Source: Planctomycetota bacterium (GTDB lineage Bacteria > Planctomycetota > Phycisphaerae > WQYP01). From it: DNA of 6,283 nt. Positions 1 to 6,283 of the stretch are shown here, piece after piece (within the stretch, counting starts at the first letter, position 1; each line of letters starts with the position of its first letter). The notes below the pieces were generated by a model. That model did not search any database, had not been told where the DNA came from, and saw only the letters and a program-made list of their open reading frames with translations. Both the position numbers and the translations under genes were made by a program. Location of the stretch: assembly GCA_021816165.1 (NCBI GenBank), contig JAKAYZ010000160.1:1-6283 (forward strand), given 5' to 3'.

Positions 1-365
1 GAATCCAGATGGGTGGGGTTCTTACCGGTGAGTTTTGCGAAGGTGTCCACCTGGTGGCAAATTTCATCACGCACCGCCATTGGTTGATCCAACGGCACCA
101 CCTCGGCCGTCTGCACCCATTCGCCGGCACGGTATTCCCACTCTCCAAGCTCCACATGCAAGCCGAGGCTGAAAGATGGATCGGTGGTGGCATATTGGGC
201 TGCGGCTGCCGCGGCGGGTGCCCGCACCATCAGGCTGGCACTGGTCAGGATACCCTCTTGCCGGCATTTAATAATGCCGCGATTTGTATCTGGGCTTAAG
301 CCAAAATCATCGGCATTGCAGATCAGCCTTCTTGGTAAATCCGGCCCAGAAGATGAATTCAACAT
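1..365 (-). CDS. YdjC/ChbG/HpnK-family carbohydrate deacetylase, N-terminal part (cut by left edge)
   Basis: Translating the minus strand from the ATG at 365-363 gives 121 complete codons open to the left edge, so the C-terminal part is missing. The family consists of metal-dependent deacetylases that remove N-acetyl groups from sugars (ChbG on chitooligosaccharides, HpnK near hopanoid genes). Visible family marks are CNADDFGLS at residues 16-24 with the paired Asp 19/20, N28-R-G-I following it, LGLH at 67-70 with a probable metal-ligand His70, and PTHLD at 117-121, where the family's second His/Asp stretch begins and the window ends. No signal peptide is seen, so a cytoplasmic role is likely. 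The start overlaps the preceding glycosyltransferase stop by 7 bases (ATGTTGA), with GGAG 8 bases upstream. Beside two acyltransferases and two glycosyltransferases, the likely job is deacetylating an amino sugar of the glycan being built. The family call is secure; the substrate is unknown. Confidence 0.92.
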   Translation of the reverse strand, partial: MLNSSSGPDLPRRLICNADDFGLSPDTNRGIIKCRQEGILTSASLMVRAPAAAAAAQYATTDPSFSLGLHVELGEWEYRAGEWVQTAEVVPLDQPMAVRDEICHQVDTFAKLTGKNPTHLD

Positions 366-1531
366 CCTAGTTGCTCCAACACATTTGTGAGTACTTTTTC
401 AGCGGCGAAATATTCGACTGCGATCTCATGAGCCGTGCGGCAGTTGCCAGCATAATCTTTTTGAATAGCATCAACGGCCGCGAGAATATCATCCATACTT
501 TGAAATGAAAAGAGTCCCCGGCCGGTGGGCAAATGATGGCTGAAGCCCGTTTCCTGATTGATCACCGGGCGTCCCGCCGCCAGATAACAGGCACTGCGGT
601 CGCTGAACCATCCACTTCTCAGACGAATGTTCTGGTCTTTGGCCACGCTGAACTCGCCCCGCGATTGGCGAATGTACTGATTGTAACGCTGCATGTCCTG
701 GGAGATATGCACCGGATCCGCCAACTGCCAGCGATTCGCCTGGAGTTGCTGACGGGTGGGTGTATCCACGCCGACGGCCAATTCAAAGCGGTCCGATCGC
801 CGTTGTGGCAGATCAATGAATTTCAAAAATTCCCGATCTTTGGACCAGTAATAGGTTTCGCCTTTGAACACAATGTCTCGGCCCACGTTTTTCCAGGTGG
901 CAATGGTGTTGTACGCAGTTCCGGGTATCGCCGGTAGCGGTTGCCAAAAATCCAGGAGCACCGGCTGGCGTGTGGGCCGCCATTGATAATGCCCGACTGG
1001 CAGCAGGCAATCCGGGCCGTAGAGATTTTCGCCATAGGTAAAATGATGAGTGTGCTGATCCAGGGCGGCAATGGTGTTTTTATCACCTTGAGCAATTTGA
1101 ATTTGCGATACCACCGGATCGGTTTCCAGATATACACGCACGGGACAACGCAGGTGTTCTTCGCGGAGTTCTTGTGCGCCGGTGACATTGATCATGATAT
1201 CCGCGGTTGCATAGAGGTCTGCGATTTGGGCTGCGGTGCGGCCATAGCATTGGCCGCCCTCATAATGACCACGAAAGGCCCAGCGGTCTTCCAGGCCATG
1301 GGCTTGCAGGATAGGGGCAACGGTGTCGATATTGGGCCGGGCGTCGGGCGAGGAATCCGCCAAGTTGGGATTGTAGACCCAGCGGGCGGAATCTTCGACA
1401 TAATAGGGATCGTATCCCAGCTTGCGCAAGCCCAGCAGAAAATGCAGAAATTGATACGTGACACCCGCCAGCGGATACCAGAAAAGGATGCCGAAGACGA
1501 TAATTTTAGGGCGAGCGGTTCGGGGCAACAT
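359..1531 (-). CDS. GT-B-fold glycosyltransferase, GT4/CgeB-like, atypical
   Basis: Complete protein of 390 residues. The N-terminus (residues 9-46) reads as a GT-B Rossmann acceptor domain: hydrophobic strand IIVFGILFWYPLAG, a helix ending GLRKLGYDP, then strand YYVED. The C-terminal part (about 296-390) looks like a family 1/4 nucleotide-sugar-binding domain, with DRSACYLAAGRPV at 311-323, then the NQETGFSHHLPTGRGLFSF stretch and a closing helical tail. It should transfer a sugar from a nucleotide donor in the cytoplasm; donor and acceptor are unknown. The EX7E signature usual for GT4 enzymes is not present at the expected place, and the pattern is closer to CgeB-like transferases. There is no signal peptide or clear membrane span. 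The ATG at 1531-1529 follows AGGAG by 4 bases and lies 26 bases inside the upstream acyltransferase; the stop overlaps the deacetylase start. The glycosyltransferase fold is likely, the subfamily is not certain. Confidence 0.8.
   Translation of the reverse strand: MLPRTARPKIIVFGILFWYPLAGVTYQFLHFLLGLRKLGYDPYYVEDSARWVYNPNLADSSPDARPNIDTVAPILQAHGLEDRWAFRGHYEGGQCYGRTAAQIADLYATADIMINVTGAQELREEHLRCPVRVYLETDPVVSQIQIAQGDKNTIAALDQHTHHFTYGENLYGPDCLLPVGHYQWRPTRQPVLLDFWQPLPAIPGTAYNTIATWKNVGRDIVFKGETYYWSKDREFLKFIDLPQRRSDRFELAVGVDTPTRQQLQANRWQLADPVHISQDMQRYNQYIRQSRGEFSVAKDQNIRLRSGWFSDRSACYLAAGRPVINQETGFSHHLPTGRGLFSFQSMDDILAAVDAIQKDYAGNCRTAHEIAVEYFAAEKVLTNVLEQLGC
374..377 (-). promoter_or_regulatory. Ribosome binding site of the deacetylase gene
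   Basis: GGAG lies 8 bases before the ATG at 365-363, inside the last codons of the upstream glycosyltransferase. It supports this overlapping ATG as the deacetylase start. The spacing is slightly long but usable. Confidence 0.55.
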
Positions 1532-2111
1532 GATTCTCCTTTTTCAGGGTGCGGATGAATCGGGCGGGATTGCCGGCGGCAATCGTATAGGGGGGCACAT
1601 CCGCAGTGACGACGGAACGCGCTCCAATGACTGCGCCTTCGCCGATGTGTACGCCCGGGAGTATACAAGAATCAAACCCCACCCATACATTATCGCCGAT
1701 CACCACCGGGCGCGGTGTCACGGGGGTGAACACTTCTGGTTTGCGGCCGGTGGCAAAGGTTTCCAGCATTCGCCGACGCTTGGGAACATCCGTGGGAGCG
1801 CGAAAATTATCCATGATGACCACATTCCAGGATATGAGGCAATAGGCACCGATGGCGACGCTTTGATCGGCAATCAGCCACAAGCCATTGAGCAGCGTAT
1901 AGGCACCAACCTTGAACTGGGCCTGGGACCCCATATCAAACATGCAGCCGATGTAGGCGGAACTGTTGGCGCCGAACACAATACCGGTTGCGCGGGTGCT
2001 GCGGTACAAGTGAAAGCTATACGTGGTTTCAATATATGCACCCGGTTCCAGGTGGACGTTGTCCGGGATGATGCCGGAATGCCAGTCGCCGGTGATGGTG
2101 CGGGCAGTCAT
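1506..2111 (-). CDS. Hexapeptide-repeat (LbH) acyltransferase, second of tandem pair, His-less
   Basis: Protein of 201 residues from the ATG at 2111-2109. Repeated [LIV]-G-x-x-x-x turns (VFGANSSAYIG at 45-55, FKVGAYTLL at 66-74, VAIGAYCLIS at 85-94, VVIGDNVWVG at 136-145, VHIGEGAVIG at 154-163) and the ending SVVTADVPPYTIAAGNPAR mark the left-handed beta-helix of acetyl-CoA-type O-/N-acyltransferases such as WbbJ, LacA and NodL. Such enzymes work as cytoplasmic trimers and acylate sugars. Against its neighbour the middle of the protein aligns without gaps, but here the loop is MDNFRAPTD (100-108), with Ala105 where the neighbour has His107. The usual general base is therefore missing or has moved. 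The insertion at about 110-134 is Arg/Lys-rich. A longer reading from a GTG at 2252 is less likely, because the ATG at 2111 shares its A with the upstream TGA and sits behind a strong GGAGG. The fold is secure, activity and substrate are open. Confidence 0.9.
   Translation of the reverse strand: MTARTITGDWHSGIIPDNVHLEPGAYIETTYSFHLYRSTRATGIVFGANSSAYIGCMFDMGSQAQFKVGAYTLLNGLWLIADQSVAIGAYCLISWNVVIMDNFRAPTDVPKRRRMLETFATGRKPEVFTPVTPRPVVIGDNVWVGFDSCILPGVHIGEGAVIGARSVVTADVPPYTIAAGNPARFIRTLKKENHVAPNRSP
1536..1540 (-). promoter_or_regulatory. Ribosome binding site of the GT-B glycosyltransferase gene
   Basis: AGGAG, preceded by a run of A, lies 4 bases before the ATG at 1531-1529. It sits within the 3' end of the second acyltransferase gene and fixes the start, giving a 26-base gene overlap. 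Confidence 0.75.
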
Positions 2112-2683
2112 CAAGCCTCCAACAAGCGAGCCGGATTGCCGCCGACCCGCGCCCCTGCGGGCACATCGCGTGTTACCACGCTGCCAGGCTCTATCCACGC
2201 TCCGCGGCCCACATGGACGCCTTTGAAGATCGTCACATTGGGACCAATCCACACGTCATCTTCTATGATCACAGGCACGCTTTCCACAGGCGGACGCGCC
2301 TGGCCGATACCGGCGGGTGAACAGGCCACCGCATCGGCAATACGCTGTGCGGGCTCCAGAGGGTGAAAATCGCTATCGGCAATGACGGCGTTCCAGCCCA
2401 CCAGGACATAGTTGCCGATTGAAATGGATAATTCGCACAGCAACACGGCTGCGGTAAAGCAGCAATAATTCCCGATGCGAATCTGCCCCACCGGACCGAC
2501 GGAGAATTGCACGCCATCCATCGTGGCATTAGCACCAATGACCAGGGCCTGGGGGATTTGGCCGCGAAACCGGCGAAAGGCGGAACTGCCGTGAATGCAA
2601 GTGTTATGGCCCACACACACGCCGGCCGGCAGTGGGCCGTGATCCCAAACGGCGGGTGGCGCTGCTGGCCCGGTATTGCTCAT
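2111..2683 (-). CDS. Hexapeptide-repeat (LbH) acyltransferase, first of tandem pair
   Basis: Protein of 190 residues. Left-handed beta-helix coils are visible from about residue 20 (GVCVGHNTCIHG), through IRIGNYCCF (68-76), ISIGNYVLVG (87-96) and VIIEDDVWIGPNV (138-150), to VHVGRGAWIEPGSVV (156-170), ending in GGNPARLLEA. The loop ADSDFHPLEP (102-111) carries His107 in the position where this superfamily (LacA, NodL, Vat, WbbJ types) keeps its catalytic histidine. It should transfer an acetyl or other acyl group from acyl-CoA to a sugar in the cytoplasm; the acceptor cannot be told from sequence. Length is normal for the family. The ATG at 2683-2681 overlaps the ABC transporter stop as ATGA, preceded by a GGGGG stretch 4 bases upstream that can pair with the anti-Shine-Dalgarno through one G-U wobble. 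Its stop shares one base with the next acyltransferase start. Confidence 0.92.
   Translation of the reverse strand: MSNTGPAAPPAVWDHGPLPAGVCVGHNTCIHGSSAFRRFRGQIPQALVIGANATMDGVQFSVGPVGQIRIGNYCCFTAAVLLCELSISIGNYVLVGWNAVIADSDFHPLEPAQRIADAVACSPAGIGQARPPVESVPVIIEDDVWIGPNVTIFKGVHVGRGAWIEPGSVVTRDVPAGARVGGNPARLLEA
2116..2120 (-). promoter_or_regulatory. Ribosome binding site deciding the start of the second acyltransferase
   Basis: GGAGG lies 4 bases before the ATG at 2111-2109. The ATG also shares its A with the upstream TGA. Together these favour this start over a GTG 141 bases upstream, which would add 47 Arg-rich residues unlike the family and overlap the previous gene deeply. Confidence 0.75.
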
Positions 2684-4542
2684 AAAACCCCCGCGCTAGC
2701 GCGATGGGGCTGACTTTGCAGGTCGTATAGATGGCGATACAGACCACCCATTGCCAGGAGTTGCTCGTGGGTGCCGGTTTGTATCACCTGACCCTGTTGC
2801 AAGACGATGATTTGATCCATATAGCGCACCGTGTGCAGGTGATGGGCAATGACAATGGTGGTGCGACCGGCCATTAATCGCTTCAGGGCGGAAAGTAAAT
2901 CGGCTTCAGTTTGGGCATCGAGGCCGGTGGTGGGTTCATCGAGAACGATAATTCTGGCATCTTTCAAAAAGGCTCTGGCCAGGGAAATCAGCTGGCGCTG
3001 GCCTCCGGAAAGCATCACGCCGCGTTCGCCGATGGGTGTGTCAAAGCGCCGCGGCATGGCCTGAATAAAGTCCCATGCTCCGGCGGACCGGGCGGCCGCA
3101 TGAAGCTGTTCCGGTGTGGCGTCGGGACGCCCATAGGCGATATTTTCTCCGATGCTGGCGTCAAAAAGCACGGGTTCCTGGGGCACAATGGCAATGTTTC
3201 GGCGCAAAGATTCAATGGTGATTTCCCGCAGGTCGCTTCCGTCGAGCAGTATCCGGCCCGCAACAGGATCATAAAAACGCACGATCAGACTGGCCATGGT
3301 CGTTTTTCCAGCTCCGGACGGGCCGACCATGGCCACCGATGAACCGGCAGGAATGGTCAAATTCACATCGCACAGAGCACTCTGATCGACCCGGTATCCG
3401 AAACTGACGCGATCAAATTGTATGGTTCCGGCAACCGGAGACTGCAGCGGACGGGCGGTGGCCGAGTCGCGTATAACCGGCTCCTTATCGAGAATTTCAA
3501 ACACGCGATGGGCACCGGCTACCGCGCCTTGGATGGAAGATGCGGTATAGGAAAGCGTTTCCAGCGGCTTAAAAAGCATCGCCGTATAAGCGGCCATCAG
3601 CACAATATCGCCAGGCGTCAATTCGCCGTGCAGAACGCGCCGGGCGGTCATCCATATCACTGCGGCCGTGCCGCCGGCAAAAAGCACCGCCACGCCGCTT
3701 TGACTGGCGGTTTGCAGGAGGGTGAGGCGCAAATTGGCTTTAAGACTTTCATTGGCCTGCTGGGCAAAGCGGTTGGCTTCATAGTTTTCGCGGCCAAAGG
3801 CCTGCACGGCGCGAATGCCGGTAAGTGTTTGTTCCACTCGGGTGCTCACGCGGCTTTCATTTTCATGGACGCGTGTGGAAAGCCTGGTGGTGGGTTTCTC
3901 CAGGCGCCGCACCAGTATCAGCAGCAAGCCCCCAATCACCAGCGCTACCACGCCGATGCTCCAGTCCTGGCCGACCATCACCACGGCAATACCCGCGAGA
4001 GTCAGGGCTGAGGATATTGTCGGCACCAGGCCCTCGTTGAAGAGTGACTGCACGGAATACGTATCCCAGGTAATGCGGTAAAGCGAATCACCAACGGTGG
4101 TGGCATCGTGAAATGCCGGTGGCTGCCTCTGGATATGTTCAAACACCCGGCAGCGCAGTTTGAAGACCATGCGCAGGCCCGATGATATCAGCAGCCACGT
4201 GCTGAGCACCGTCACGGCAGCACCGGCCAGACTGATGAGCAGCAACGCGGCGCACAGCACGGCAATCAGCCCCATTTTATGATCGCCAATGGGTATGGCC
4301 CGGCTGATGAACCCCAGCGGGACGTCGATAAATCCGGGTGGCCGTCCCTTGACGGTAACGGCATTGACGATGAATTTGAGCGGCCAGGGCTGCAAAAGAC
4401 CCAGGCCGGAGCCGGCAATCATGAGGATGATGCCCAAGGTGCTGGGCCAGATTTCTCCCTTCATACACAGGGCCAGAAGCCTGGCTGCGGTACGAAATGC
4501 CCCGACGCGGGCCACACTGGCTTGGTCCACGGATGGGTCCAT
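2680..4542 (-). CDS. ABC exporter, fused TMD-NBD half-transporter (MsbA-like)
   Basis: Complete 620-residue protein. Residues about 34-345 form the type IV exporter membrane domain: hydrophobic spans near 34-58, 90-118, 172-190, 194-211 and 284-302, with a further span near 310-330. The ATPase domain (about 373-612) has every motif intact: Walker A GPSGAGKTT 407-415, Q-loop Gln455 in VPQEPVLF, signature LSGGQ 511-515, Walker B IIVLDEP 531-537 with catalytic Glu536, D-loop GLDA and switch His567. It should act as a homodimer in the inner membrane. The family includes lipid flippases, glycolipid exporters and peptide or drug exporters; placement between glycosyltransferases and acyltransferases points to export or flipping of the glycan or glycolipid made here. 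No peptidase C39 domain is present at the N-terminus. The ATG at 4542 shares its A with the upstream TGA (TGATG), with AGGA 7 bases before it. Family certain, substrate inferred. Confidence 0.96.
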   Translation of the reverse strand: MDPSVDQASVARVGAFRTAARLLALCMKGEIWPSTLGIILMIAGSGLGLLQPWPLKFIVNAVTVKGRPPGFIDVPLGFISRAIPIGDHKMGLIAVLCAALLLISLAGAAVTVLSTWLLISSGLRMVFKLRCRVFEHIQRQPPAFHDATTVGDSLYRITWDTYSVQSLFNEGLVPTISSALTLAGIAVVMVGQDWSIGVVALVIGGLLLILVRRLEKPTTRLSTRVHENESRVSTRVEQTLTGIRAVQAFGRENYEANRFAQQANESLKANLRLTLLQTASQSGVAVLFAGGTAAVIWMTARRVLHGELTPGDIVLMAAYTAMLFKPLETLSYTASSIQGAVAGAHRVFEILDKEPVIRDSATARPLQSPVAGTIQFDRVSFGYRVDQSALCDVNLTIPAGSSVAMVGPSGAGKTTMASLIVRFYDPVAGRILLDGSDLREITIESLRRNIAIVPQEPVLFDASIGENIAYGRPDATPEQLHAAARSAGAWDFIQAMPRRFDTPIGERGVMLSGGQRQLISLARAFLKDARIIVLDEPTTGLDAQTEADLLSALKRLMAGRTTIVIAHHLHTVRYMDQIIVLQQGQVIQTGTHEQLLAMGGLYRHLYDLQSQPHRASAGVL

Positions 4543-6283
4543 CAGTCATTCCTGATTTCAGTTTCACCGGGTCGGTCGCGGCGGATGGACTTGCATACCG
4601 TCGCCAAGGCTGCCCCGGCATCCATTGACATGCGCAGGAACAGTATGGCGGCTACGAACAACATCGGAATAGCGCCCGGCCAGCTCCGCGCACCTAGGTC
4701 AAAAAGTCCCAGTCCGGTGAGTGTGCCGAGGATTATCAGCATCACACGCGGAAATGTAGGCCAGGTGCGCAGCCGCACCAGTTGATGCCCGTGGCCGTGT
4801 TCCTCCAACGCCATACGCATGCGAAGTCCACCAAAAGTGCCACTGCGGCAGGCAAGATCCCAGCGGTCAAAATCGCCACCGCGTTGCACGCACAGCCCTT
4901 CATTTTTCAAGAATTCCTCTAATGCGGTCAGACGTTGCTCGGAACTTCTCCATTGTTCGCTCCATACCACCAACTCCCGCGGTACGGGAATATCCAGCCC
5001 GCCGGGAAAGCGCATGCGCCAAGGCGAAAGGCCGCGCGATAATCGTCCGCGCAGACGCGCTACCGGCTGAATGAGGTAGCACCACATGGTCAGTAATCGC
5101 AATTTGAAAATTGCGCCGGTGGTTCGTGGAATCTCGTCAAAGCGGCAATAAAAGGCCCCAATAGCGGCTTGAGTAATCGTAGCGCCCAGGGCTGCGGCGA
5201 GCAATATCCCCAGCACTACCGGATGCCAGTAAAAGCCCACCATAAACATAACACTTAACGCCAGTACGGCCAGATACCATTCGGGCGTCATGGCCAGGGA
5301 GGTCAAAAGTCCCGGGGAATCATGATACACACTTTGGAACAATGCCCCGCCCCAAGATCCGTGATAGATACGCCGGCGGCTCCAATTGAGAAACTGCCAG
5401 AGTCCGCGGCCATACAGCCGGCCGCGCCAGGCAATATGGCCGAAGGCATTGTATTTTTCGGGCCATTTGCGTTCCAGCATGGCTTCGGCCTTACCATAGT
5501 GGAGTTGTTGACGCCAATAAGCCCGCAAGGAGTTTCTGCGTTTGTGCCAAACCACTGCGGCTGGACTGAAGCCCAAGCGGCGGCCGCGCGCCTGTAATCG
5601 CCAGCAGGCATCCACATCGTCACCGGCAATACGAAATGCGGCATCAAACCCTCCGATGGAGCGAAGTTCGCGGGTCAGAAAGGCCATGTTGCAACCGGGA
5701 ATGTGTTCGGCTTCCGTATCACTTAACAAAACATGAATTGGTCCACCCGGCGCATGGGCCACCGCATCGGCCACATCGGCATCGCCCGGTGGGGCGATGT
5801 TGGGGCCGCCAACGGCGGCAAATTGCCCGGTTCGAAAGGTTTCCACCAGAAAGTGCAGCCAGTAAGGATCGGGGCGGGCATCGTCGTCAAGATAAGCAAT
5901 AATTTCGCCTGTGGCGGCTTCCAAACCGAGATTGCGAGCGTGGCTGAGCCCTTTGTTTTCAGACTGAATCAACTTGACCGGGTAATCCCGCACGATATCT
6001 GCCAATCCGTCCGTGGATCCATCATCCACCACGATGACTTCGTAATGCGGATAACGGAGTTGTTCCACACCTTCCAGGCAGAATCGGATTGTGCGGGAGC
6101 CGTTATAAGTGCAGACTACTACGGAAACCTGGGGCCACGCCGCATTACGGCGGAACGGTATCTTTGAAAAGGCATCAGCGGTCGTGGCCAGTGCGGGTTT
6201 TGGTTCGCGATGGCGTGAGGTCAGACCGAACGCCCAATCGGTAATCTCCTGACCACCGCGGTACCATTCATCGGTCCAGGCAA
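4542..6283 (-). CDS. Family 2 glycosyltransferase, membrane-anchored, probable glycoside-hydrolase fusion (N-terminus off window)
   Basis: The frame is open to the right edge, giving 579 visible residues. The GTG at 6068 lies inside the GT2 domain and is not the start. Counting from the first complete codon (6281): residues 1-49 (AWTDEWYRGG, FGLTSRHREPKPAL) resemble the last strand and tail of a GH2/GH5-type TIM barrel. The GT-A domain runs from about 51, with SVVVCTYNG (53-61), VIVVDDGSTDG (82-92), metal-binding DDD (132-134), PGCNMAF and catalytic-region GDDVDACWR (220-228). Two membrane spans follow at about 333-351 and 355-377. A C-terminal soluble module (about 430-508, with RSGTFGGLRMRM) that I do not recognise is followed by two more spans near 512-530 and 537-553. 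It should add sugars to a membrane acceptor at the cytoplasmic face. The stop overlaps the ABC transporter start by one base. GT2 is certain; the hydrolase part rests on a short remnant. Confidence 0.93.
   Translation of the reverse strand, partial: AWTDEWYRGGQEITDWAFGLTSRHREPKPALATTADAFSKIPFRRNAAWPQVSVVVCTYNGSRTIRFCLEGVEQLRYPHYEVIVVDDGSTDGLADIVRDYPVKLIQSENKGLSHARNLGLEAATGEIIAYLDDDARPDPYWLHFLVETFRTGQFAAVGGPNIAPPGDADVADAVAHAPGGPIHVLLSDTEAEHIPGCNMAFLTRELRSIGGFDAAFRIAGDDVDACWRLQARGRRLGFSPAAVVWHKRRNSLRAYWRQQLHYGKAEAMLERKWPEKYNAFGHIAWRGRLYGRGLWQFLNWSRRRIYHGSWGGALFQSVYHDSPGLLTSLAMTPEWYLAVLALSVMFMVGFYWHPVVLGILLAAALGATITQAAIGAFYCRFDEIPRTTGAIFKLRLLTMWCYLIQPVARLRGRLSRGLSPWRMRFPGGLDIPVPRELVVWSEQWRSSEQRLTALEEFLKNEGLCVQRGGDFDRWDLACRSGTFGGLRMRMALEEHGHGHQLVRLRTWPTFPRVMLIILGTLTGLGLFDLGARSWPGAIPMLFVAAILFLRMSMDAGAALATVCKSIRRDRPGETEIRND
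4550..4553 (-). promoter_or_regulatory. Ribosome binding site of the ABC exporter gene
   Basis: AGGA lies 7 bases before the ATG at 4542-4540, within the last codons of the glycosyltransferase gene. With the TGATG stop-start overlap it supports re-initiation by ribosomes finishing the upstream gene. Confidence 0.6.

Noticed and set aside
9..390. Short frames on both strands at the left edge
   Set aside because: The true gene here is the deacetylase on the minus strand, identified by CNADDFG and LGLH. The other frames have no recognisable features.
1506..2252. 47-residue N-terminal extension of the second acyltransferase from a GTG at 2252
   Set aside because: The added residues are Arg-rich out-of-frame sequence of the preceding gene. 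The ATG at 2111 has GGAGG and a stop-start overlap.
1458..2366. 302-codon open frame on the plus strand, opposite the two acyltransferases
   Set aside because: It lies wholly antisense to well-supported genes, shows no domain pattern, and its composition is what the repeated hexapeptide codons give when read in reverse. Treated as a shadow.
2692..2703. Perfect 12-base palindrome CGCGCTAGCGCG just before the first acyltransferase start, followed on the minus strand by GGGGGTTTT
   Set aside because: Considered as a hairpin or weak terminator. The stem is only 4 base pairs, the T run is short, and the bases encode the exporter's last residues, so chance is the simplest explanation.
3418..4011. 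197-codon open frame on the plus strand, opposite the ABC exporter
   Set aside because: Its protein is rich in Gly, His and Arg without structure or motifs, and it lies inside a complete exporter gene with every motif intact. Shadow frame.
4542..6068. GTG at 6068 as the glycosyltransferase start
   Set aside because: It would remove the first beta strand of the GT-A fold (SVVVCTYNG), which is encoded in frame just upstream, and the frame continues open to the window edge.
1..6283. CRISPR arrays, tRNA or rRNA genes, insertion sequences, defence or toxin genes
   Set aside because: No repeat-spacer pattern, RNA fold, transposase or inverted-repeat ends were seen, and the whole window is accounted for by coding sequence.

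Overview
The window is wall-to-wall coding on the minus strand. It holds one run of six genes, read from right to left, with no intergenic DNA at all. Both end genes are cut by the window edges. The content is a surface-glycan or glycolipid assembly and export cluster. The window suggests a free-living, moderately GC-rich bacterium, probably with a Gram-negative envelope. Gene style and content recall clusters in Planctomycetes, Acidobacteria and related uncultured phyla. That placement is inference from memory of similar proteins, not something the sequence proves.

In transcription order: (1) 6283-4542, a membrane-anchored family 2 glycosyltransferase. It is open to the right edge, and its visible N-terminus looks like the end of a glycoside-hydrolase TIM barrel, so it is probably a hydrolase-transferase fusion. 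(2) 4542-2680, a complete fused TMD-NBD ABC exporter of the MsbA type. (3) 2683-2111 and (4) 2111-1506, two tandem, distantly similar left-handed beta-helix (hexapeptide-repeat) acyltransferases; the second lacks the histidine aligned with the probable catalytic one of the first. (5) 1531-359, a GT-B-fold glycosyltransferase with an atypical nucleotide-sugar-site signature. (6) 365-1, the N-terminal third or so of a YdjC/ChbG/HpnK-family carbohydrate deacetylase, cut by the left edge.

Every junction overlaps: TGATG, ATGA, TGATG, a 26-base overlap and a 7-base overlap. Most starts have a recognisable Shine-Dalgarno sequence inside the preceding gene. The six products are therefore probably made together by translational coupling from one mRNA, whose promoter and terminator lie outside the window.

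Working model (inference): two glycosyltransferases build an oligosaccharide, probably on a lipid at the inner membrane. Two acyltransferases decorate it, the deacetylase unmasks an amino sugar, the hydrolase part of the fusion trims or remodels it, and the ABC protein flips or exports it. The combination does not match a textbook capsule, O-antigen or cellulose pathway that I recognise, and the substrate cannot be read from the sequence. No RNA genes, CRISPR arrays, mobile elements or long repeats were seen.
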